Source: Candidatus Rifleibacteriota bacterium (lineage in GTDB: Bacteria > Muiribacteriota > Ozemobacteria > Ozemobacterales > Ozemobacteraceae). From it: a DNA stretch of 64,000 nt. The position numbers were made by a program, and so were the translations under genes. The stretch spans positions 124,001 through 188,000 of the forward strand of contig JADFZL010000009.1 of the NCBI GenBank assembly GCA_015232575.1, given 5' to 3'. Below the pieces are notes generated by a model. That model had not been told where the DNA came from and searched no databases. It was given only the letters and a program-made list of their open reading frames with translations. Positions 20,001 to 27,201 of the stretch are shown piece by piece (the stretch's first letter is position 1; each line of letters starts with the position of its first letter).

Positions 20001-20169
20001 TAATAGTACGCAAAGGAATCTCAGGAGTTATCGGAATCACCGAACCAATTCCACCATCGCCACCAGAACCGCCACAACCACCAGAAAGCATGATTACAGC
20101 AAAAATCATGACCAGAGATGCCAAATTAATAAATCTACTGCTTTTGAGTTTCATATCTGATAAACCCAT
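14029..20169 (-). CDS. giant Ig-repeat lipoprotein with permuted papain-like (C1A) protease motifs
   Basis: 2046 residues (an alternative start, MKLKSS at 20154, is five residues shorter). A lipoprotein signal ends IMLSGGC. Then come a carboxypeptidase-regulatory-like domain (about 54-130), a PKD/Ig-like domain (about 253-350), a Big_5-type domain (about 360-470), six tandem Ig-like repeats of about 96 residues (about 473-1050; shared FSEDV.. / DIxxxN / REWxxDxxP / DxxGNxN pattern), a divergent seventh, a second Big_5-type domain (about 1154-1265) and a CARDB-like domain (about 1440-1555). Papain-family motifs follow in unusual order: VNSWG with Asn1574 first, then GDQGSKGACTGF with Gln1846 and Cys1852, and DHAQTVVGY with His2026, 20 residues before the stop. 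Likely outer-membrane anchored and surface or periplasmic. Whether the protease is active is unknown. Confidence 0.85.
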   Translation of the reverse strand: MGLSDMKLKSSRFINLASLVMIFAVIMLSGGCGGSGGDGGIGSVIPITPEIPLRTITGKITTAEDYLLFYSNNAPEKVSINSNVVEAAVANAEVWLENVPEIRAVTNATGNYILSDVPIGSWRVVSKFSRGENDVLKMISSPVTITEEKSVQEKVDLSLKPGKNLLIGRVMDTMGNFAPVGTRMSLWGESFLIEKNGLFQAPLMPEGYTEETITVYSSAKTEKKTFRGYFVSRIVPLFAEEIVKSRSDYRENKPPSVAVIAKKDGNIVSRVARGETIKITAAASDPDAADAGNLKYYWDTTRGTIASSTGDNEILWTAPAKSGMATISVVVADLVNATSGARLPLLIDIDMPEQIDRSAPTIATYSPANYARGIDLNATLTVVFSEPVYANGGEIRIKRLPSSTIAERFQANNTEKVLIDGHTVVITPGVRFEDITSYTVEIDGNCFSDEDKNYFEGLGYKQWTFSTTDKKPVTISLTSPYPDQTIVSPISFKAVFNKLVEGFEPDDITVTNGSIKKFSKISAQEWVFDVTPENFGNVDIVIATASVADFHGNVNDSIATITRLFKDSNIPSTLIDSTSPDPTNSTPLNVKITFNKEVTEIQLDKIIVNNGKADNLTKVSDVEWQFQVIPETTGLVEVMVPAGVARDSWGNGNSPSEKLVRVYDNIPPFVTLSSTVREKSNVSPILINMAFSENILEFELGDIVTENAIAANLVKLTDTNWTVQLTPLGVGTVTVSIPAGAFRDNAFNSNPSTAKFIRYYDNINPTTVLLSDIPDNTNVSPIPVKVLFSKDVYGFEQKDVVLTNTTMKTFQKNSDREWLFDLAPIAIGTLTIDISADVASDSSGNGNHAAVRMVKFFDNMAPQITFSSNIPNPTNFAPIAVKISFNEKVYGFEALDILTYNCSVSSFRALSEMEWLAELLPSDIGTLSIEIASAAVKDIAGNENKISEKFIRYYENVPPLATITSVVTDVTYLTPIPIKVVFSEDVNNFDTADVLLYNGTVSNFQKISNREWAMDIIPANIGSLTVQIASNSVKDYAGNTNPESSVLRRTFDNENPSVILSSDHPDNYVKEGDSVLITADFTELIGINESNPPKITVGNLVLNVPMTRISNLQWTYYWIVPTLPSASISISISARDLAGNHNTTATGRTSYIIDNQVPYTISLSPADDAIKVASDAMLVMNFSEPVELGDGGAVIIKEYATDNVFESISLPNPDKLILGSSTVTIRHDSPFQINTAYYVQISSGTIKDIAGNYFTGIFGKNVWNFTTVSNTSTILSFNLANPTIIGVIDDAAKSVTLKLTPGEWPRNITPIITHSGDYISPDSGVAHTFYPGVPETYIITAQDGSKHNWYVTAWESTAASPRNAWLDVVNKRIYNVSQLMEYSVNGGTSWTACGNSYVDNLNLVQGNIVYVRYKNDDSSKSFLGTLKNLTGPDYMTRSKLYVSSTEMEDDPYGSPGDLRKIRFSFANIGNQTATSTNIKFYISEDNRITETDSLLGEYNISSDLGAGVTRTDTLNFTVPLNITGGKYYIGMYIDNQRIIEEINEDNNYTIPENTIEFTVKETDSPKTGAFKIVNSWGVGSSWENVADGHYWITYKTAKKQQLLVNYYNNNFTQQYKPTVLAIFKASNAQRDKCKITIGLGSVGSPIITKEFQMRTDSVLLSGNQPFPDSNLALDISEFANYINDYNLFLQVENKSNANCAINNFSVEFYYDYDYPKFKTLTGLNMSVASGMTQNTTITTKNSLSQTEISRILPLPRGTSNYASFVQETPTQSELEKDMRSVGVFEPGKTYNSLALNRRGTGFQPPTASQWRKMSKLRQVSSTKFMGTMPDTVDHSTTKYFPPIGDQGSKGACTGFAMGYYIHTFMEAKEHNWDLSGTTWLSSLGQPSANLNKIFSPDFIYNQINSGQDNGSSGDAAATLLIRTGGASWREMPYSVTDFVTWPAESAWREASRYRGREVGNNTDDFVASGYFVVRSDADVQLLKSLINAGYCVMTAIKAGDTPNLFEVMNEYDIIDNDVFDPMLPDHAQTVVGYKEGTSWNPQSPEN

Positions 20170-20272
20170 TTTTCTGTAATTTTAAGGCTTTCCTTTATAA
20201 TTTCACCACAATCTGTTATATTTATATGTGGCATACAAAGCTAATCACAGCAGCCACAAAAGGAACTTCATT

Positions 20273-21130
20273 ATGAAAAAATATATTTATACAATAGCGT
20301 TCCTTGGTATTATCATCGCTCTGATAAGTTTTTCAGCACATTCCCTTCTAAATCAAAAAGCAAAAAGCGGACGTTTTATTTTTGACAACAACTCACCGAT
20401 ATATTTCGGCATTTTTCCGTTTTTAGAGAAAGAAATTCTTTCAGATGGTTTAAATCCTTTGATGAAATATCTCTCAAAACACCTGAAAAGAAGGGTTGAG
20501 CTTCGATTTGCGAATGATTATTTTTCTCTCGAAGAAATGGCTGTTCGAAAAAAAATTCATTTTTTCTGGTTTAACCCAAGATCAGGATATAAAAATTCCA
20601 GGGTTTCATTCGTTCCATTCTGCCGCCCCGTATCTGCAAGCGGAAAACATTACAGAGGATGCGTCATTGTCAGAAAAGATTCGGGTATAAATTCTGTCAG
20701 TGAGCTGTCTGGAAAGTCATTTGCATATATTGACCGATATTCCAACAGCGGATTTTATTATCCAAACCTTCTTTTTGCAAAAATGGGAATTGACCCGATA
20801 AATTTTTTCGGATCGGTTAAATTTGCAGGAAATCACGACAAATGCTTTGCCGGAGTACTTAACCGGGAATATGATGCCGGAGTTGTAACTGATATGTTGT
20901 TTCAGAACTCAGTTTCACCACATTCAACTGACACAGCTTCCCTCAAAATAATTGCTACAACTGCATCAATAACTCTTGATCCATTCGCAGCTGCAGCAGA
21001 CACTGACAAAGAAATTATTGAAATGGTTAAAAACCTTTTATTGAATCCTCAGTATTATGATGAAAGTGGTCCGGCTTTTGCGAGTCTCTTATCTATCTTT
21101 GAGATCAAGGGGTTCCAAGAATATGAATAA
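20273..21130 (+). CDS. PhnD-like periplasmic substrate-binding protein
   Basis: 285 residues from the ATG at 20273 with an AAAAGGAA site; a longer frame upstream has no ribosome site. One N-terminal hydrophobic segment (IYTIAFLGIIIALISFSAHSLL) suggests export or a membrane anchor. The rest follows the phosphonate-binding PhnD pattern: IYFGIFPFLEKE, LNPLMKYLSKHLKRRVELRFAND, INSVSELSGKSFAYIDRYSNSGFYYPNLLFA, GVLNREYDAGVV. No ABC permease or ATPase is nearby. Instead its stop overlaps the start of a nucleosidase-radical SAM fusion by 8 bp, so the pair are translationally coupled. Such solitary PhnD-like proteins often act as sensors; the ligand is unknown. Confidence 0.8.
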   Translation: MKKYIYTIAFLGIIIALISFSAHSLLNQKAKSGRFIFDNNSPIYFGIFPFLEKEILSDGLNPLMKYLSKHLKRRVELRFANDYFSLEEMAVRKKIHFFWFNPRSGYKNSRVSFVPFCRPVSASGKHYRGCVIVRKDSGINSVSELSGKSFAYIDRYSNSGFYYPNLLFAKMGIDPINFFGSVKFAGNHDKCFAGVLNREYDAGVVTDMLFQNSVSPHSTDTASLKIIATTASITLDPFAAAADTDKEIIEMVKNLLLNPQYYDESGPAFASLLSIFEIKGFQEYE

Positions 21131-23918
21131 TACTATTTCTAAGCCCTGTATCGTCTGTTACGATCCGGCTGAATTCGATGGAATCAGCAAAGCACTGACA
21201 TGCAGGGAAAGCATGGAAATACCGGGACTGAAACATCAGGCTGCGAAAGGCCGTCTTGCTTCAACGGATATTCATCTTGTACGTTTGCCCTTTGGAAACA
21301 AGCCAGAAGAGCTTCGAAGAAATATTGAAATAATATGTACAATCCTCAGACCTGAAATAATAATTTCATTAGGTACAGCAATGGCAGTAAGTGACTGCCT
21401 GAAAATTGGCAACTTGTGCTTAATTTCAAGCGCTGTTCAAAATGACCGCAAGGAATTCTTTTCGCCCGAACTTACTGATGCTCTGAGAAAAGCTTCAGAT
21501 GAATCTGCAAAGAGCAGACCTGAACTCGCTGCAGCAACTCTTGAAACTTATACATCGTCGGTATTCATACAAACTCCTGAACAGCTTCGACAGATAAAAG
21601 AAGATTATCCATCAATAAAAATAGTTGAAATGGAAGACTATCACCTTGCAGCAGTTACCTCTTCATTTCAGATAAAATGCGCATCAATTCGTGCAATTTC
21701 CGATTATGGCAATTTTAAACAACACATGGACAGCCTTTCAATTCTGATTCCAAATCTTATCGCGCTGGCTGAAAGTTTCATTGAAAGCCTTCCTCCACGA
21801 AAACAGCTCATGCAATATGCTGTGAATCCATCTATTTCGGATATGCCATATCGTATCGCAGTGAACGCTCCCGGCAAAACAATAAATATTCCACAGGCGT
21901 TTAATATTGTTAAAAAAACTTTGAGAGAACTCTGCATCGGTGAAGTTCTTAATATTAACGCTTTTATAGAAATTAACCTTGAAAAATCGGTAATGCCTGA
22001 TACAGAACCTTCATTCGATTTATTTCTTGAGGAAAGCGGAAATTTCGCACGCCTGGATATCTCTGACAGGTTTGTAACTGAAAAGCAACAGCCGTTGTCA
22101 CAGGAATTACTGCAGAATGCAAAATGCAGCTCTATTCATCTGCGTTCAGTAAAAACTGAAGAAATTAAAAAACCTTCTGGAAAACTGCATATCCAGGGAT
22201 TAAACTCCATTTCTGCAGAAGCCGTTGAAGGTCTGCTGGCCGCAGCAACTATTGACGAATTTGAATCTGACGGTTTTGAAATTTCTACATCTGACAATGC
22301 CGGAATATGGATGTACCGCACTGCAAGCGTTTCCCAGACGTCATATTTCGCTCCTCACTATGGCATCCCGATGAGAAAATCAGATAAAATTCCTGAAAAT
22401 GTTTTCCTGATTGTTACAGGTCTTGGTCCGGCAATCGACCCGGGAGCATCCGGAGGCTCTGAAGCTGACCTTATGATCCTTGGAGATGAACAATGCAACA
22501 GATTGAAAGATTATCTGAAAATTATTTCATCAGAAAATTTCAAAACATCTGACGCTTTCAGATTTCCCGGAATTATCCATAAAATAAACTCTTCAACAGT
22601 AATTTTCAACCGCATCGACCAGAGACAGACACTTACAACCGCAGGCTTGAACTCTCTTTCATTTTCACCAGAATCACTGAGAATTATTTATTCTGATGCT
22701 TATGACACATTTCTGGTTAATTATTTTGATCTGGGAAAACGTCACAGCAAAGCAAAAGCTACGCGCCTCTTCTTTACAAGCAGAGGATGCGGCAGACGCT
22801 GCAGCATCTGCTGTTCAGGCGGATATCAACAATATACCACTCTTGAAACTGCCAGATTCATTGATGTTCTGAAAAGTTTTAAAGAGTTTCACAATCTTCA
22901 GAGCGGAGAATACATTGACGTATTTCTTCTTGACAGCAATCTCAATCAATATCCTGAACGCCTCGATGAAATAGCTGACTGCCTTGAAAAAGAGAATCTG
23001 AAATCTTTTTTTAATTTCCATGTCAGACATAATGAATTGAAATCTTTTATAAAAGGCACCGATCATGTTAATCACAAACTTATTGAAGCATATTCAAGAC
23101 TTGGAATAAACGAGATTGTTATTGGCATTGATTCCTATACAGATTCTTCCGTGAGAATTCTGAAGACTGATTTTCAGAAAATTTTGAAATACGGAGAAAA
23201 AACCGAACCGATTTACTCTTTCAATGACATCGAAAATGTCATCGGAGCCATTGATGCAAAAGGCATTAAAAGCAGATGTTTTCTGCTTTTCAACAATCCA
23301 TTTACCGGCTCTGACGACAGAATAAGAACCTATTACAATCTTCTGAAACTAGCACTGAAGTTCCCGGGATTCATGATTGATCTTGATTCATCACCAAATG
23401 TAAATGAGATAAAACCATTTCCTGGTGCTCCATTGACCGATATAGCGCAGGATGCCGGATTAATAATTGATGGCGTTTTTGCCCCTGACGGCCTCACACG
23501 ATATGTGGAAAAGCATCTTGACCTCAGGTTGTTCAACTCTAGAAGGTTTTCTGAAGAACAGAAATCAGAATTATTGAGCAGATGGCAACAGGTAAGACTT
23601 AATCTGGCTGAAGCTTTGTTGAAAAAACTTGAAAACGCATGCAACCTGAAAATTCCTCAGGTTCTTTTAACAGTAAAAACTTTTGTATCTGAAGATGACA
23701 AGCTGATAAAAGAGTTTGAGCAGTTCGGTTCTGATCTTCGATTGCTTGAAGTGAAAAAACAGATTCGGAATATCATATCACCAGACGACCTTCCGCCTGA
23801 CAATTTATTTCCTGGAAGAGAAAGTATTTTTTTCAAAATAACAAATTCCTGGAGCAAAAATCATCCAACATATAAGGCAAAGAAAAAAAATTCCGAATCA
23901 GAATTCGAATCAATGTAG
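21123..23918 (+). CDS. nucleosidase (MTA/SAH-type) - radical SAM fusion protein
   Basis: 931 residues from the ATG at 21123 (AAGGGG upstream), overlapping the PhnD-like gene. Residues of about 8-240 look like a nucleoside phosphorylase/MTAN-fold domain: IISLGTAMAVSDCLKIGNLCLIS, then VEMEDYHLAA with Glu171 and IRAISDYGN with Asp194. In E. coli MTAN the catalytic pair is Glu174 and Asp197, the same spacing. A poorly recognised middle region (about 245-540) follows. The radical SAM core begins with RGCGRRCSICCSG, giving CxxxCxxC at Cys556, Cys560 and Cys563 for a 4Fe-4S cluster, and continues with DVFLLDSNLNQYPERL and NEIVIGIDSYTDSSV barrel strands to about residue 770. There is no signal peptide, so it is cytoplasmic. 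The product is unknown; the fusion would let the enzyme destroy its own 5'-deoxyadenosine by-product (inference). Confidence 0.82.
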   Translation: MNNTISKPCIVCYDPAEFDGISKALTCRESMEIPGLKHQAAKGRLASTDIHLVRLPFGNKPEELRRNIEIICTILRPEIIISLGTAMAVSDCLKIGNLCLISSAVQNDRKEFFSPELTDALRKASDESAKSRPELAAATLETYTSSVFIQTPEQLRQIKEDYPSIKIVEMEDYHLAAVTSSFQIKCASIRAISDYGNFKQHMDSLSILIPNLIALAESFIESLPPRKQLMQYAVNPSISDMPYRIAVNAPGKTINIPQAFNIVKKTLRELCIGEVLNINAFIEINLEKSVMPDTEPSFDLFLEESGNFARLDISDRFVTEKQQPLSQELLQNAKCSSIHLRSVKTEEIKKPSGKLHIQGLNSISAEAVEGLLAAATIDEFESDGFEISTSDNAGIWMYRTASVSQTSYFAPHYGIPMRKSDKIPENVFLIVTGLGPAIDPGASGGSEADLMILGDEQCNRLKDYLKIISSENFKTSDAFRFPGIIHKINSSTVIFNRIDQRQTLTTAGLNSLSFSPESLRIIYSDAYDTFLVNYFDLGKRHSKAKATRLFFTSRGCGRRCSICCSGGYQQYTTLETARFIDVLKSFKEFHNLQSGEYIDVFLLDSNLNQYPERLDEIADCLEKENLKSFFNFHVRHNELKSFIKGTDHVNHKLIEAYSRLGINEIVIGIDSYTDSSVRILKTDFQKILKYGEKTEPIYSFNDIENVIGAIDAKGIKSRCFLLFNNPFTGSDDRIRTYYNLLKLALKFPGFMIDLDSSPNVNEIKPFPGAPLTDIAQDAGLIIDGVFAPDGLTRYVEKHLDLRLFNSRRFSEEQKSELLSRWQQVRLNLAEALLKKLENACNLKIPQVLLTVKTFVSEDDKLIKEFEQFGSDLRLLEVKKQIRNIISPDDLPPDNLFPGRESIFFKITNSWSKNHPTYKAKKKNSESEFESM

Positions 23919-23990
23919 ACAAAGACAGTCGTTAAGTTTATAATCAGAGTGTTCAGTTGTACGCATTTTGATTCTAAAAAAGTAGGAATT

Positions 23991-26162
23991 ATGGGCAGAA
24001 AAGGCAATATAACTATCATTCTGCTTGGCTTGATAAGCGTCATGATTATATTCATGTTTTCGCTTTCAAGACGCATGTCAGGACACACTCAACTTTTGAC
24101 CGTTGCTGATTCCTCGCAGATTGCCAGGTATTTTCTTGAATCCTATTCAGGGGATGTGTTCAGGCAGCTGAAAAAATTAGTCAATGATTCTCCTGCAAAC
24201 ACGAGCCCTTCTGAGTATTTTAAATGCTTCAGAGATGTTAATGTTGCTGAAAGGTGTATCAATTTTTCAGAATATAAAGCATGTTCTCTGCTCGTGAATC
24301 TCGAAAAAGATCTTGAAATAAAGAGAATCGGAACACCAAAACTTAAAATTGCTGATATGAAGCCTCTGAAAACCCCTTCCATGTTTGAATATTCTTCGCA
24401 GCAGAAAAACCGTGAAAAACGCGGATTCATTGAAATAGACTGTGTTGCTGAGTTCCAAAAGAAAAAATATAATCTGAATGTAAGATATCCTTTCAGAGTA
24501 GTATTTACGATGACACCCATGCTACGTGAATTCGTTCTGTTTGTTGATAAGATGCACCTCGAACAGACAACCGCATTTCTACCGGAAGATAAAGTCAACA
24601 TTCTTCAGGTAACTGACGGTGAATGTCTTGAAAATTCGTCCTCAGGGCGTGGAAATCCGTTGATTCTAATGAGCGAGCCCCCGGACGACCAGAAAGTAGA
24701 ACGCAATGGCAGAGTCTACCTTGGCGATGACTCACACGGAATCTACATGAACCTGGCTGGCGAAAAGAATTTCCGCAGTGGACGATTCAATGATTTATGG
24801 CAGATTACTCCGCGAACTTTTGATCCAACCGCACCTTCGAGTCAGAATTTTTCATGCATTCATTTCTTTGACAAAAAAGATGGTTCAAAACTAACTTTGC
24901 GGGGAATGCACATCGAACTTGCCAAACGCGGGCACCTTGCAAGAATGGCTGTTTTAGGTTTTTCTTCTGAAGTTGATGACACAAACAAAGGAATTTTTGC
25001 CGAAGCGAGCTGGAAACTTGATGATTTTACAAAAACAGATCCGGCTTTCGAAAAAATTAAGGGAAACAGACAGTTGTTATCAATGGCTTCAGCAGTCAAA
25101 CTCCGTGGATTAAATATGGAACCCGAATTGGATAGACTTGGCGGAGCATCAGCCCTTAAAACATATTATGGTCCGGCCAGAGAAATATACGGAAATGTCT
25201 TTGCAAGATTCTTTGTTCTTACGTTTTTTGAATTTCCCAGTGGTTTTGGCCCGCTGCCTTTTAACAGCGATCCAAATTATCGACCATCGTACAATCAGCC
25301 GATTACAAATCAGCCGATGTATTTCGAACCCAAATCCGGAAATTATGCTTCCTATATGTCAAGAGTTGTTTCTGGAGGCGATGGTGCATATAATTCAACT
25401 GGCGCCAGAAACACCCCTTTAAATCAGATTGGCGGACCATTGCCCGGAGTTCCGACTTTGCTTCCATATTCTTCATTCAAACCATTCGATCTTCTTAAGG
25501 TTAAAAAGCCTTTCGATAATTTTGCCGGTGAATGGTTTAAACTTGAAAAAAACAAACCTGGCGACTCATTGCGCTCGGTACAATCAAGAATCTGCAGATA
25601 TTTTCCCGATCAGAAATCTTTCGAGGAAAACACCGGAATAGCAAAAGGCAAATTTCACTTAAATGGCGTAGTATTCCTTGATTCACCGCTTTCTTTAACA
25701 AATGATATTAATACGAAGGATATCAAGGGCGGCATCGTTCTTGTGAATGGTCCAATAACTCTTGGAAACATAACAAGAGGATTGACCGGCTTCAAATCAG
25801 ATTCTGAATTTAAAGATCTCATGAAGCTTCGTGATGATATGAAACAGGAAGAAGTTCTGACATTTGTCAGCATAACCGGCGACACAATAACTCTTGCAGG
25901 CGACAAACATATCGGCGTTCATCTTGTTTCTTTCAAACCTGGAATTACGAGCCCTGTAGACCAGATCAGATGGACAAAAGGCGATGAAATAGTTTTTCTG
26001 GGCGGAATTGCCGTAAATGTTCTCAACCTGAAAGAAAGAGTAAGAGATTTCAAAAAATCGCCTCTCTTTTACTATCTTCCCTGCATGTCATCTGCTGATC
26101 CATCTCTGAGTGTTTCACTTCTGGGTAACATGTCATCCTATCGAATGAAGCTGGCAAACTGA
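23991..26162 (+). CDS. large pilin-like (PilX/GspK-type N-terminus) secreted protein
   Basis: 723 residues from the ATG at 23991 with an AGGA site; a longer frame upstream is unlikely. The N-terminus MGRKGNITIILLGLISVMIIFMFSLSRRM is a short basic stretch and a single hydrophobic helix, as in PilX/GspK-like minor pilins. The remaining 690 residues show no domain I recognise; a proline/glycine-rich stretch (about 430-510, FEFPSGFGPLPFNSDPNYRP) lies in the middle. The two following genes encode pilin-like proteins, with a 1 bp gap and then a 4 bp overlap, so this is probably the large component of a pseudopilus-type assembly. Function beyond that is unknown. Confidence 0.6.
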   Translation: MGRKGNITIILLGLISVMIIFMFSLSRRMSGHTQLLTVADSSQIARYFLESYSGDVFRQLKKLVNDSPANTSPSEYFKCFRDVNVAERCINFSEYKACSLLVNLEKDLEIKRIGTPKLKIADMKPLKTPSMFEYSSQQKNREKRGFIEIDCVAEFQKKKYNLNVRYPFRVVFTMTPMLREFVLFVDKMHLEQTTAFLPEDKVNILQVTDGECLENSSSGRGNPLILMSEPPDDQKVERNGRVYLGDDSHGIYMNLAGEKNFRSGRFNDLWQITPRTFDPTAPSSQNFSCIHFFDKKDGSKLTLRGMHIELAKRGHLARMAVLGFSSEVDDTNKGIFAEASWKLDDFTKTDPAFEKIKGNRQLLSMASAVKLRGLNMEPELDRLGGASALKTYYGPAREIYGNVFARFFVLTFFEFPSGFGPLPFNSDPNYRPSYNQPITNQPMYFEPKSGNYASYMSRVVSGGDGAYNSTGARNTPLNQIGGPLPGVPTLLPYSSFKPFDLLKVKKPFDNFAGEWFKLEKNKPGDSLRSVQSRICRYFPDQKSFEENTGIAKGKFHLNGVVFLDSPLSLTNDINTKDIKGGIVLVNGPITLGNITRGLTGFKSDSEFKDLMKLRDDMKQEEVLTFVSITGDTITLAGDKHIGVHLVSFKPGITSPVDQIRWTKGDEIVFLGGIAVNVLNLKERVRDFKKSPLFYYLPCMSSADPSLSVSLLGNMSSYRMKLAN

Positions 26163-26163
26163 T

Positions 26164-26643
26164 ATGAATAGAAACGCAATGAGCATGATTGAGCTTCTTC
26201 TGGGAGTTGTAATTTTTTCGTTTGCCATGCTACCACTTCTCTGGATGGGCATTACCACAGGAAAAAGCGTTTATTCGGTGGGAAAACACATTATGGCCGG
26301 GCAGCTTGCAGCCGGGCAGCTGGACAGACTTCTTTCGCTGAACTACAATGACTGCATTAAGAAAATAGAAGCAACCACAGGTGAGCAGAGTGTTATGAGC
26401 GATCCTCTCCTCGATCAGATTCTTAAAAACCCGGCACTTGCTGATTCAGGTGAAATGAAAAATGATCTTGAAAAATCATTTAAAAATTTCAAATATGAAT
26501 GGACTAAAACTGACGCATCCGGCCCGGAAAAAGATCAGATGTTTGAAATTGCCGTCAGAATATCCTGGCTGGTCGAAGAAGGAAACCCTAAAACCAGACA
26601 ACAGATGACCCTTAGAGCCGTTAAGTTCAGGGAAACTCTATGA
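26164..26643 (+). CDS. type IV pilin-like minor pilin (PilV/GspI type)
   Basis: 159 residues. The N-terminus is a prepilin helix: a short leader MNRNA, then MSMIELLLGVVIFSFAMLPLLWMG with the conserved Glu at position 5 after the expected cleavage site. The residue before the cleavage site is Ala instead of the usual Gly, an accepted but uncommon variant. The globular part is unremarkable. It starts 1 bp after the preceding stop and overlaps the next pilin gene by 4 bp (ATGA), so translation is coupled. Confidence 0.82.
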   Translation: MNRNAMSMIELLLGVVIFSFAMLPLLWMGITTGKSVYSVGKHIMAGQLAAGQLDRLLSLNYNDCIKKIEATTGEQSVMSDPLLDQILKNPALADSGEMKNDLEKSFKNFKYEWTKTDASGPEKDQMFEIAVRISWLVEEGNPKTRQQMTLRAVKFRETL

Positions 26644-27161
26644 ATAAAAACGGTGTTTCAGTAGTTGAAATAATGATTGTTGCAGCTCTAAGCAGCATGA
26701 TACTTCTTGCTGCAACTCTGATTATGGGACGTTCTACCCGAACCTTTAAAAAAGGCACAGACATGCTGAATACGCAGGTTCTGATGGATGGAATTGTTGA
26801 TAAACTGCGTTCAGACGTCAGATCACTTGTCAGGCTTGTCGAATGCACAGACAATTCTGTCGAATTTATAATGATTACAGAAAATGGCGAAGAAACTGTA
26901 AAATATGTCTGGGAAAAAGACAAACAGACTCTTTTCAGGACAGATTCAAAATTTCCAAATTTTAATTTTCATGGCGCCGGTCAGGTGAAATCTTTTCTTT
27001 TTCAGCCTGTTCCAGATAAAAAAAGTTTTCACTATTTAAATGTAGCCATGCAGTTGAGATCTGATGAAAAAGGTGCTAAAGATATTAAGGAATCAAGATT
27101 GTCAATCGTTTGCCAATTTTCTTCCAAATGCCTTGAATCTGACAACCCTTATGGAAAATGA
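26640..27161 (+). CDS. type IV pilin-like minor pilin (PilW/GspJ type)
   Basis: 173 residues. Leader MNKNG followed by VSVVEIMIVAALSSMILLAATLIMG, a class III prepilin signal with Gly before the cleavage site and Glu at mature position 5. The C-terminal part is a soluble beta-rich domain (SFLFQPVPDKKSFHYLNVAMQLR). It overlaps the previous gene by 4 bp. No pilus motor or prepilin peptidase gene lies in the window, so the assembly machinery must be encoded elsewhere. Confidence 0.82.
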   Translation: MNKNGVSVVEIMIVAALSSMILLAATLIMGRSTRTFKKGTDMLNTQVLMDGIVDKLRSDVRSLVRLVECTDNSVEFIMITENGEETVKYVWEKDKQTLFRTDSKFPNFNFHGAGQVKSFLFQPVPDKKSFHYLNVAMQLRSDEKGAKDIKESRLSIVCQFSSKCLESDNPYGK

Positions 27162-27201
27162 CAGTAGTCGTAGAAATGGAATAATCATCCGGAGGTAATT
27201 A

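Noticed and set aside
16129..20179. Several 60-75 codon plus-strand frames inside the giant lipoprotein gene
   Set aside because: All are antisense shadows of one long, compositionally consistent reading frame with recognisable domains.
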